Assembly (NCBI GenBank): GCA_905193225.1
Contig: CAJJNV010000014.1
Coordinates: 1-50,849 of the forward strand
From: an uncultured Oscillospiraceae bacterium
Lineage (GTDB): Bacteria > Bacillota > Clostridia > Oscillospirales > Acutalibacteraceae
DNA: 50,849 nucleotides
Direction of reading: 5' to 3'
How positions within the stretch are numbered: position 1 is the first letter of the stretch; the number at the start of each line of letters is the position of its first letter. The notes beneath the pieces are model-generated. The model saw nothing but the letters and a program-made list of their open reading frames with translations, did no database searches and was not told where the DNA came from. A program made the position numbers and the translations under genes. This document shows, piece after piece, positions 44,481-50,849 of the stretch.

Positions 44481-44496
44481 TGTTTCACGTGAAACA
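44481..44496. other. parS site 11
   Basis: Perfect 16-bp palindrome that ends only 14 bp before the start codon at 44511, so a ParB clamp here would cover the ribosome-binding region of the DNA. Confidence 0.93.
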
Positions 44497-44510
44497 TTGG
44501 CGGTGAGAAA

Positions 44511-45743
44511 ATGAGGGACAGATACGATTTAATCATAGTGGGCGGCGGTGCTGCAGGTCTGTTTGCGGCTGCATATATCAGTGACAAGGCTCCTGAGCTG
44601 TCGGTTTTGGTACTTGAAGGTAACGACAGGGTGGGCAAAAAGCTGCTGACCACCGGCAACGGACGGTGCAACATTTCAAACGCCTCCGGTTTGGAAGGGA
44701 AATATCACGGCGGTGTTGATTTTGCACGGGATGTCTTTAAAGGCTTTACTCGGGAAGAAACGCTGGAATTTTTCAAAAAAATCGGCATACCGACAGTTGA
44801 AGAGGATCAGGGAAAGCTTTTCCCCATGTCCCTCCAGGCGGGATCGGTGGTGGATGCCCTGCGATTTAAGGCCGAGGAGAGCGCTGACATAATCTGCGGA
44901 GGGCGTGTTTCAGCCATATCCTATGATAAAGACTTCATTGTAACAAGCGACAAAGGTGTTTTTTGTGGCGGTAATGCGCTTGTGGCCTGCGGAGGCAGGG
45001 CGGCTGCCAATACCGGCTCCGACGGCAGCGGTTATGAGCTTTTGGAGGCCTTCGGACACCGTTGCAATCGATCCTTTCCGGCCATAGTTCAACTTATAAC
45101 CGACACCAAAAAGACCAAGGCCCTTGCCGGAATCAAATGGATTTGTAAGGTCACCGCAAGGGCAGGCAATCAAAAGCGGGTCGAAAAGGGTGAGGTGCTT
45201 TTTACCGATTACGGTCTTTCGGGACCTCCCATTCTTCAAATATCCCGCCTGATATCCATGCGGGGCAAGGGTGAAATATCCCTCGACCTCTTTGATGGGA
45301 TCGGTAAACAGGACATTTTCGGCGAAATCTCCCGAAGAAGGGCGGAATTTGCCGACAGAGAGTGTATGGAGCTGCTGACCGGCCTTATAAACAAGCGGCT
45401 TGGCCAAACGGCCGTTAAATCGGCGGGAATATCACTTTCGAGAAAATGCGGCTCGCTGACCGATGCCGAAATTGATCGAATTGCCGAAACCCTTAAGAAT
45501 TTTACCCTTACGGCTACCGGTACAAAGGGTTGGAACATGGCACAGGTTACGGCAGGAGGTATTGATCCCTTTGATTTTTATTCCGACAGTATGGAATCCC
45601 GCCTTTACGAGGGAATTTATGCCGCCGGAGAAATACTGGACATCGACGGAGACTGCGGCGGATATAATCTTCAATGGGCGTGGTCGACGGCGGGACTTGC
45701 CGCACGGGCGGTCATTAAAAAGGTGAGAGAAAACAATGCTTAA
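44511..45743 (+). CDS. HI0933/BaiN-family flavoprotein
   Basis: 410 residues. N-terminal FAD motif IIVGGGAAGLFAA, then the family motifs NDRVGKKLLTTGNGRCNISN, ALVACGGRAAANTGSDGSGYEL and a C-terminal GEILDIDGDCGGYNLQWAWSTG-like stretch. Members are NAD(P)/FAD-dependent oxidoreductases; BaiN was proposed to act on bile-acid intermediates, but most members have no known substrate. SD GGCGGTGAG is moderate. The 3' end overlaps the next gene by eight bases. Confidence 0.9.
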   Translation: MRDRYDLIIVGGGAAGLFAAAYISDKAPELSVLVLEGNDRVGKKLLTTGNGRCNISNASGLEGKYHGGVDFARDVFKGFTREETLEFFKKIGIPTVEEDQGKLFPMSLQAGSVVDALRFKAEESADIICGGRVSAISYDKDFIVTSDKGVFCGGNALVACGGRAAANTGSDGSGYELLEAFGHRCNRSFPAIVQLITDTKKTKALAGIKWICKVTARAGNQKRVEKGEVLFTDYGLSGPPILQISRLISMRGKGEISLDLFDGIGKQDIFGEISRRRAEFADRECMELLTGLINKRLGQTAVKSAGISLSRKCGSLTDAEIDRIAETLKNFTLTATGTKGWNMAQVTAGGIDPFDFYSDSMESRLYEGIYAAGEILDIDGDCGGYNLQWAWSTAGLAARAVIKKVRENNA

Positions 45744-47343
45744 AATAACCGGAGTAAAAATTCCCATAACCGCTGATTTTTCGCTGCCGAGGAAACTGGT
45801 GGCCGACACTTTCGGTATCAAGGAAAATGCTGTAAGCAGCGCAAGCCTTGTCCGACGTTCTCTTGATGCTCGCAAAAAAAACGACATACATTATGTCTGT
45901 TGCTTTGATTTTGAAATTGAGGGAGACGAGAGTGCATTTATAAAAAAATACGGCTCAAAAAAATCGGTCATTACAGCCAATAGCAAGAATGAAAACGATG
46001 CGTTGCACGACAAAAATATTTCTATCGGCTGCAAAGGCAAGGTTTACATAATCGGAAGCGGACCGGCAGGCCTCTTTGCCGCATTAACACTGGGAAAAGC
46101 GGGATTTTACCCCATTATTTTAGAACGGGGCGAAAATGTTGAAAATCGTGTTGAAACTGTTAACAATTTATGGAACAATGGCGTTTTTTGTCCTGAATCC
46201 AACATTCAGTTCGGTGAAGGGGGCGCCGGCACCTTTTCGGACGGAAAATTAAATTCCGGCATAAAGGACAGACGCTGCCGCGAGGTTTTAAAAATATTTT
46301 CGGAAAACGGCGGCGGTGATGATATTCTTTATGAGGCCAAGCCTCACATCGGAAGCGACCGTCTTTTCCATACCGTCAGAAGCATAAGAAAGCAGATTGA
46401 GAATTTTGGTGAGGTCAGGTTCCGCCACAAGCTGACCGACATCATTGTCGAGCAGGGCGCCCTGCTTGCCATAAAGGTCGAGACCGAAAAGGGCGAGGAA
46501 ACCATAGATTGCGACCGCCTTGTGCTTGCGGTGGGACATAGTGCCCGTGATACCTTTGAAATGTTAAAATCCCGCGGCCTTTCAATCGAGCCGAAGCCCT
46601 TTGCCATGGGAGTGCGGATCGAGCATCCTCAGGAGCTGATAAATAAGGGACAATATGGAGAGCATTATAATAAAAAACACCTTCCCCCCGCCGATTATAA
46701 GCTTTCGACCCACCTGAAAAACGGGCGGGGAGTTTTCAGCTTTTGTATGTGTCCCGGCGGGCAGGTGGTGGCGGCAGGATCGGAGATCGGCGGCGTTTGC
46801 ACCAACGGAATGAGCCTTTCGGCCAGGGATGGCGAAAACGCCAACAGCGCACTGCTTGTGGGTATTTCTCCTGCCGATTTCGGCAAAAACGACGATGTGC
46901 TTGCGGGAATGTATCTTCAGCGAAAGATCGAGCAGGCCGCCTTTAAAGCGGCGGGAAGCAACTATTTTGCACCGGTGCAGCGGGTGGGCGATGCCCTTAA
47001 AAACCGCCCGTCTGAGGCGCTTGGCAGCGTTAAACCCACCTATCTTCCGGGGGTCAGTCTTGTGCCTATGTGGGATTATCTTCCGAAATTTATGGCCGAT
47101 TCGATAATCGAGGCACTGCCTGTTTTTGCAAAAAAAATCAAGGGGTTTGATATGCCGGACGCTCTGTTTACAGGGCCGGAGGCTCGTTCCTCCAGTCCGG
47201 TGAGGCTTTTGAGAAACGACCGAGGCATTGCAAATATCGGCGGAATATACCCTTGCGGAGAGGGCGCAGGATATGCCGGCGGAATAATGTCGGCGGCGGT
47301 GGACGGAATTAAAACGGCCGAAAAAATAATTGAAAACACCTGA
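45736..47343 (+). CDS. COG2509-type FAD-dependent oxidoreductase
   Basis: 535 residues. A small N-terminal domain (1-90, ITGVKIPITADFSLPRKLV) precedes the FAD motif IIGSGPAGLFAALTLGKAGF (near 103). The family motifs ESNIQFGEGGAGTFSDGKLN and PFAMGVRIEHPQELIN follow, with a C-terminal GEGAGYAGGIMSAA. It belongs to the uncharacterised FAD-dependent dehydrogenases (COG2509). Translationally coupled to the preceding flavoprotein, which suggests linked functions. Confidence 0.9.
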   Translation: MLKITGVKIPITADFSLPRKLVADTFGIKENAVSSASLVRRSLDARKKNDIHYVCCFDFEIEGDESAFIKKYGSKKSVITANSKNENDALHDKNISIGCKGKVYIIGSGPAGLFAALTLGKAGFYPIILERGENVENRVETVNNLWNNGVFCPESNIQFGEGGAGTFSDGKLNSGIKDRRCREVLKIFSENGGGDDILYEAKPHIGSDRLFHTVRSIRKQIENFGEVRFRHKLTDIIVEQGALLAIKVETEKGEETIDCDRLVLAVGHSARDTFEMLKSRGLSIEPKPFAMGVRIEHPQELINKGQYGEHYNKKHLPPADYKLSTHLKNGRGVFSFCMCPGGQVVAAGSEIGGVCTNGMSLSARDGENANSALLVGISPADFGKNDDVLAGMYLQRKIEQAAFKAAGSNYFAPVQRVGDALKNRPSEALGSVKPTYLPGVSLVPMWDYLPKFMADSIIEALPVFAKKIKGFDMPDALFTGPEARSSSPVRLLRNDRGIANIGGIYPCGEGAGYAGGIMSAAVDGIKTAEKIIENT

Positions 47344-47556
47344 CAGCGATAAAATTAGTGGATTGGATGCTTTAAAAGCCGGATGTGATACGCAGCGGGA
47401 TTGACAGCGGCCGATAATCGCAATTCGCGGGGTGCCGTTCCGGCTGAGGTATTGCATATTATTGCTGTGCATACATATTGCCGCTGCGGTTTGCTATCAT
47501 ATATTTATGGCCACTATGCCGGCGGCCGTTCCAATTGGCTGAAAGGAGCCTTTAAA

Positions 47557-47991
47557 ATGAGCCGACAAAACAGTTTGAAGCCTCTGTCCGAGCAGGATGT
47601 AATATCCATTTGCAAAGAGCTTTTCGGCGGACAGGCTGTAATCGACAACCCCTTTTCCACCACTGATGCCACGGTTTTACGCCATCGGCAGAGCCGCAAA
47701 TGGTTTGGGCTGCTGATGGATGTGCCTCTAAAAAAGCTTGAAGGGAGCGATGATGGCCGCAAAGGGCAAGAATCGGGAGAAAAAGCGCAAAACAGCCCTA
47801 CGGTCTCGATTCTTAATTTAAAGGCCGATCCTCTGCTCGAAAGGGACGACAGGGCTATTCTTCCCGCCTACCATATGAGCAAAAAGCATTGGATTTCGGT
47901 GGTGCTCGAAAGGGCCGAAAGAGATCAGCTTGAGTATCTGCTTTGCCAAAGCTTTGAGCTGACAATGGCGAAATCAAAAAGGCAGATGTGA
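47557..47991 (+). CDS. MmcQ/YjbR-family protein
   Basis: 144 residues. The segment ILNLKADPLLERDDRAILPAYHMSKKHWISVVL followed by LLCQSFELTMAK matches the CyaY-like fold of the MmcQ/YjbR (DUF419) family, proposed to bind DNA. The ATG at 47557 is chosen because GAAAGGAG lies eight bases upstream; an earlier in-frame start at 47401 has no SD. Function not established. Confidence 0.8.
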   Translation: MSRQNSLKPLSEQDVISICKELFGGQAVIDNPFSTTDATVLRHRQSRKWFGLLMDVPLKKLEGSDDGRKGQESGEKAQNSPTVSILNLKADPLLERDDRAILPAYHMSKKHWISVVLERAERDQLEYLLCQSFELTMAKSKRQM

Positions 47992-48080
47992 TGAGAAAAT
48001 CGGCGTTGTCTGTTATTCCGACCTGCATTTTGACGATCCGACAAGCATAATTGTCCTGAATTACGATGCTGACACTTTAA

Positions 48081-48109
48081 AACCGACGGGTTATCCGTCG
48101 GTTATTTTT
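48081..48109 (+). terminator. Terminator after the MmcQ/YjbR gene
   Basis: AACCGACGG pairs with CCGTCGGTT around GTTAT and is followed by ATTTTT. Confidence 0.88.
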
Positions 48110-48183
48110 GTGCGGAAATTGTTTTTTCTTTATGGCCTAAGTCCCTTGTTTTATGCGGGTTTCAGCGATTCTTAAATCAAAAA

Positions 48184-48199
48184 TGTTTCACGTGAAACA
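48184..48199. other. parS site 12
   Basis: Perfect 16-bp palindrome with AAAA/TTTT flanks. Confidence 0.93.
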
Positions 48200-48260
48200 T
48201 TTTTTAAAGCATTTTTGGAAAAGCAATTGACGCTGCCGAAAGTGAAAAAAACATAATAAT

Positions 48261-48276
48261 TGTTTCACGTGAAACA
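48261..48276. other. parS site 13
   Basis: Perfect 16-bp palindrome, 77 bp from site 12. Confidence 0.93.
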
Positions 48277-48321
48277 TTTTTCTTCTAAATTTAAGTGCGG
48301 CGATGTTTTTGCGGTCGGAGT

Positions 48322-48337
48322 TGTTTCACGTGAAACA
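48322..48337. other. parS site 14
   Basis: Perfect 16-bp palindrome, 61 bp from site 13. The left flank (GGAGT) is not A-rich. Confidence 0.93.
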
Positions 48338-48452
48338 TTTTATAAAGAAATTGGCGCAATGCGTTATTTAGTTGATATGGTACCTTATCTTTTTTGCTGT
48401 CCAAAACCCTGATGTAAATGAGATTCTATTAAGGCTGTTTTTCCGTTCGGCC

Positions 48453-48592
48453 GCTGAGGCGGTCTCGGCGGGGCCGAGACCGGAGGGAGCAGTGATTTGC
48501 AGCCTTACCGATAAAGAAAGGGCCGCTATTTAAATTACGCCTGCGGTTTTATTATAGCCTTCCTCCGATCAGCTTGCGCTGATAGCCTCAGC
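48453..48592. repeat. Family-A element, copy A5
   Basis: GCTGAGGC (48453-48460) pairs with GCCTCAGC (48585-48592). Hairpin 1 GGTCTCGGC/GCCGAGACC, inner stem CGGAGGGAG with CTTCCTCCG, hairpin 2 ATCAGC-TTGC-GCTGAT. The interior shares GCAG-(C/T)-TTACC-ATAAAG with A6. Confidence 0.9.
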
Positions 48593-48693
48593 TTTCCGGC
48601 AGCCCGCCGCTCTTTGTTCCTTTTTGATTGGCGGATAAAGCAGGGTTCATTGCTATTGCAAAAAAATACCAAAACCATACAATGTCCCTGATC

Positions 48694-48970
48694 TTAAGCA
48701 ACAGACGGTCGAACCCCGCACGCCTTAAAATTGTTAAATTCCCCGTTTTTATCGTTTCGCCACTTGAAATACGCCGGTATATCGGCGTGACAAAACTTCA
48801 AAAACAAAAAATTTTCCTATTTTTAAGGTCGAAGAGTTTCTGCCATTCATTTTTCTGCGCGGGGAAGCGTGAAATCGGTTATAAGGCTGCCGCCTATGAT
48901 TGATGAGCGCGATGCCGCACGGGAAAAGGGACGAGCGAAACCGTACGGTGTTCGAACATCTGTTGCTTAA
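48694..48970. mobile_element. Family-C element, copy C3 (longest copy)
   Basis: 277 bp with 29-bp imperfect terminal inverted repeats (TTAAGCAACAGACGG... and ...CATCTGTTGCTTAA, about 25 of 29 matches). The interior has a perfect hairpin ACGCCG-GTATAT-CGGCGT and about 120 bp that C2 lacks. No long reading frame. Confidence 0.82.
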
Positions 48971-48986
48971 AGCGGTAGACGGCGTA

Positions 48987-49013
48987 ACATCGGCGGCGGG
49001 ACGGCATACAATA
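48987..49013 (+). promoter_or_regulatory. Candidate mother-cell (sigmaK or sigmaE) promoter of dpaAB
   Basis: AC (48987-48988), 16-bp spacer, CATACAATA (49005-49013) fits the sigmaK consensus AC-N16/17-CATAnnnTA. CATACAAT also matches the sigmaE -10 box. It lies 28 bp before the dpaA start; the Bacillus spoVF operon is sigmaK-dependent. Confidence 0.55.
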
Positions 49014-49041
49014 TATTAAAATCAAAAATGGGGTGAAGCCT

Positions 49042-49878
49042 ATGGACGATAAAATATGTGTTGCCGTCTTCGGTCTTGACGATCGAACAAAACATATTAA
49101 AAACGCTCTTGAACAAAGAGCATACAAAGTGATTTTGGTCGATCTTTGCGATAGTCAGAAAGACATCGAAAAAAGGATAAACAGCTGTGATATGATATTT
49201 TTGCCTGCCCCGTTAACGGCCGACGGGCGCAGTATTAGGTCGGTCAAAAACGAGAAGGAGATATCGAATTTTTTGCATTCTCTACCCAAGGTCCCGATTT
49301 TTTGCGGGCGTGCCCACAAGGGAATTATGAAAGCGGCAGTCGATGAGGGCATAGAGATATACGACTGCTTTGAGCAGGAGAGCTTTAAGATCGAAAACGC
49401 AATTCCCACCGCCGAGGCAGCCATTGGGCTGGCCGTATCCTATACCAAAAATACCCTCTGGAACAGCAAAATTCTAATACTCGGCTACGGCAAAATCGGA
49501 AGAGCTCTTGCTTTCAGACTCAAAAATTTCACAAGCAGCAGGGTTGGAGTTTACGCCCGAAAGCAGCGCGTGAGGACGCAAATCACTTGCGACGGATTGT
49601 CCGCAATTGACGATTTGAACGGAGATTTCGGCAATTTCAACATAGTTTTCAACACTGTTCCGTCCATAATTATCACCAAGGAAACCCTAAAAAACGCAAG
49701 GGATGACTGCCTTATTATCGATCTTGCATCCCGCCCGGGAGGCACCGATTTTGAGGCTGCAAAGGAGTTTTCGGTGACTGCCGTGCACGCACTTGCCCTG
49801 CCTTCAAAGACCGCGCCCGTCGCTGCGGCCGAAATTTTTGTTGACACGGCCCTGAAAATTTTTAATGGGAGGAGATAA
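49042..49878 (+). CDS. dpaA: Dipicolinate synthase subunit A
   Basis: 278 residues. It has the spoVFA layout: an N-terminal domain with DMIFLPAPLTADGRSI, NAIPTAEAAIGLAV, then a Rossmann motif LILGYGKIGRALAFRL for NAD(P), and a C-terminal DLASRPGGTDFEAAKE. With DpaB it makes dipicolinic acid, the Ca-chelating solute of the spore core, in the mother cell. The ATG at 49042 follows GGGGTG by six bases and is preferred to the GTG inside that SD. Confidence 0.94.
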   Translation: MDDKICVAVFGLDDRTKHIKNALEQRAYKVILVDLCDSQKDIEKRINSCDMIFLPAPLTADGRSIRSVKNEKEISNFLHSLPKVPIFCGRAHKGIMKAAVDEGIEIYDCFEQESFKIENAIPTAEAAIGLAVSYTKNTLWNSKILILGYGKIGRALAFRLKNFTSSRVGVYARKQRVRTQITCDGLSAIDDLNGDFGNFNIVFNTVPSIIITKETLKNARDDCLIIDLASRPGGTDFEAAKEFSVTAVHALALPSKTAPVAAAEIFVDTALKIFNGRR

Positions 49879-49879
49879 A

Positions 49880-50452
49880 ATGAATAAGCTGAAAATAGGT
49901 TTTGGCATATGCGGTTCCTTTTGTACATTCCACCGCATTTTCCCCATTCTCCAGCAGCTTAAAGAGGCGGGATACGACATCTATCCCATAATGTCAAAAG
50001 CGGCCTTTACCACCGATACTCGGTTTGGAAAAAGCGCCGAAATAAACCAAAAAATTGAGGAAATATGCGGGAGAGAGATAATTTCCACACTGTCGGCCGC
50101 CGAGCCCATCGGTCCCAAAAAAATGCTTGATATAATGGCTGTGGTGCCCTGTACCGGCAACACCTTAGGCAAGCTTTCCTGCGGCATAACCGACACCCCG
50201 GTTACCCTTGCCGTCAAGGCTCATCTGCGCAATTCCCGCCCGGTGGTCATAGCCGTTTCGACCAACGACGCACTGGCCGCATCTGCTCAAAATATCGGCA
50301 GGCTGCTCAACAACCGCAATATCTTCTTTGTGCCCATGAAGGAGGACGATCCGCAAAACAAACCCACTTCCCTTGTGGCCGATTTTTCGAGGGTTGCCGA
50401 GGCCATTGAGAGGGCGCAGTACGGTCAGCAGCTCCATCCGCTGTTTGCATAG
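49880..50452 (+). CDS. dpaB: Dipicolinate synthase subunit B
   Basis: 190-residue flavoprotein of the UbiX/Dfp fold: GFGICGSFCTFHRIFPILQQL, then DIMAVVPCTGNTLGKLSCGITDTPVT and RPVVIAVSTNDALAASAQN. It is the partner of DpaA. The ATG at 49880 lies one base after the dpaA stop, with the SD GGGAGGAG inside the end of dpaA, so the two are translationally coupled. No dapA, dapG or asd follows, unlike the Bacillus operon. Confidence 0.95.
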   Translation: MNKLKIGFGICGSFCTFHRIFPILQQLKEAGYDIYPIMSKAAFTTDTRFGKSAEINQKIEEICGREIISTLSAAEPIGPKKMLDIMAVVPCTGNTLGKLSCGITDTPVTLAVKAHLRNSRPVVIAVSTNDALAASAQNIGRLLNNRNIFFVPMKEDDPQNKPTSLVADFSRVAEAIERAQYGQQLHPLFA

Positions 50453-50555
50453 CCAAAGGTTGCTCGTGCGGCCTTTCGGTTAAATTGTCTTTTTTCTGCG
50501 GCGCATAGTGTTTCTATACAAATGAAACGCCTATGGCTTTATTTCATCCCGCCGC

Positions 50556-50690
50556 CGAGGCAGTCCCGGCAAAACCGGGACCGGAGGGAGCAGCCATTCG
50601 CAAACTTACCCATAAAGCAAGACCTGCTTAAAAAACACATCCGGAGAATTAACATAGCCTCCCTCCGATCAGCTTGCGCTGATTGCCTCG
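50556..50690. repeat. Family-A element, copy A6
   Basis: CGAGGCA (50556-50562) pairs with TGCCTCG (50684-50690). Hairpin 1 here is GTCCCGG/CCGGGAC, a compensated change from GTCTCGG/CCGAGAC. Inner stem CGGAGGGAG / CTCCCTCCG, hairpin 2 ATCAGC-TTGC-GCTGAT. Confidence 0.9.
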
Positions 50691-50728
50691 ACCGGGCTGT
50701 GCGTTACGCTTAAGAATTTGTTGCTTAA

Positions 50729-50806
50729 CCTATGGTTGATAAACGCGATGCCGCACGCGAAAAGGAACGTGCGAAACCGTACGGTATTCGACCATCTGTT
50801 GCTTAA
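50729..50806. mobile_element. Family-C element, copy C4 (partial)
   Basis: Matches the right half of C2/C3: CTATGGTTGAT, GCGATGCCGCACG, CGAAACCGTACGGT and the terminus ATCTGTTGCTTAA. The left half is missing; another C-type end (TTGTTGCTTAA, 50718-50728) abuts it. Confidence 0.7.
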
Positions 50807-50849
50807 CCATAGCGTACATATCCGAACACGCCTGAAACGGCCTATCAAT
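50803..50849 (+). mobile_element. Family-B MITE-like element, copy B3 (cut by window end)
   Basis: TTAACCATAGCGTACATATC and the following CGAACACGCCTGAAACGG are nearly identical to the start of B2. Its TTAA is shared with the last four bases of C4. Confidence 0.85.

Larger units (their letters stand above)
43896..44510. other. Divergent intergenic region with five parS sites
   Basis: Between parA (minus) and the flavoprotein gene (plus). No gene seen. It holds one likely promoter in each direction and parS sites at 44067, 44131, 44191, 44422 and 44481. Three of the four spacings are 59-64 bp, close to six helical turns. Confidence 0.75.
47992..49041. other. Intergenic region with terminator, three parS, A5, C3 and a promoter
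   Basis: No gene I can support. In order: terminator (48081), parS 12-14 (48184-48337), family-A copy A5, family-C copy C3, and a mother-cell-type promoter for dpaA. Confidence 0.65.
50453..50849. other. Terminal intergenic region with elements A6, C4 and B3
   Basis: No gene seen before the window ends. Three element families lie one after the other: A6 (50556-50690), C4 (50729-50806) and B3 (50803 onward, cut by the window edge). No intrinsic terminator for dpaB is evident. Confidence 0.7.

Noticed and set aside
47993..48172. Open frame after the MmcQ/YjbR gene reading GVVCYSDLHFDDPTS
   Set aside because: It looks protein-like but has no start codon or SD and runs through the terminator at 48081. 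It could be a remnant of a lost gene, but I cannot support it.
121..48337. Repeated TGTTTCACGTGAAACA read as a CRISPR or operator array
   Set aside because: The sites are scattered palindromes with no regular spacers, and they match the ParB site consensus next to parA-parB.
344..50849. Insertion sequences with transposase
   Set aside because: No reading frame resembling a transposase, integrase or RAYT protein exists near any A, B or C element.
1..50849. tRNA, rRNA, prophage, toxin-antitoxin or restriction genes
   Set aside because: Looked for in gaps and coding frames; none recognised.

Overview
The window looks like the replication-origin region of a spore-forming Firmicute, most likely an uncultured gut-type clostridium of the Oscillospiraceae/Ruminococcaceae kind. 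That placement is inferred from gene content, not from a database search. The evidence is dnaA-dnaN-rlbA-recF-remB-gyrB-gyrA in the Gram-positive order, soj/spo0J-type parA-parB, 14 perfect parS sites, dipicolinate synthase genes (spore core), and strong SD sequences with many TTG/GTG starts. No rRNA, tRNA, transposase, phage or CRISPR gene was seen.

Left part (1-25 kb). Every gene is on the + strand. In order: a membrane flippase-like/glycosyltransferase fusion protein, alanine racemase, a GH2 beta-galactosidase relative that seems to have lost its catalytic motifs, the tRNA methyltransferase TrmL, a YitT-family membrane protein, a ComM/YifB AAA protein, MetA bracketed by two inverted copies of a small mobile element, a two-component system with an HtrA protease in one operon, then a DeoR-type regulator, a pyruvate-dehydrogenase-type operon (E2, E3, fused E1) and a mannitol-1-phosphate-dehydrogenase-like gene.

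Centre (25.7-38.6 kb). A MATE transporter diverges from dnaA. The dnaA-dnaN gap is AT-rich and is the best oriC candidate. It contains no canonical DnaA box but several copies of TTTCAAC, and the DnaA recognition motif itself departs from the usual GGRDHTT signature. dnaN, rlbA, recF, remB and gyrB follow, then an unrecognised zinc-ribbon membrane protein between gyrB and gyrA.

Right part (38.7-50.8 kb). A minus-strand block holds parA, parB, serS, a GT4 glycosyltransferase and a DUF5662 protein. A divergent plus-strand block has two overlapping flavoprotein genes, an MmcQ/YjbR protein and dpaA-dpaB behind a mother-cell-type promoter. The gap between the two blocks carries five parS sites, and three more lie at 48.2-48.3 kb.

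Three families of short non-coding elements sit in the intergenic regions, almost always at operon ends. Family A (six copies, about 140 bp) can fold into a four-way junction with compensatory base changes. Family B (about 160 bp) has inverted terminal repeats starting TTAACCATA. Family C has inverted terminal repeats starting TTAAGCAACAGA. No gene in the window could mobilise them. Family A and the DnaA/oriC divergence are the most likely sources of something undescribed.
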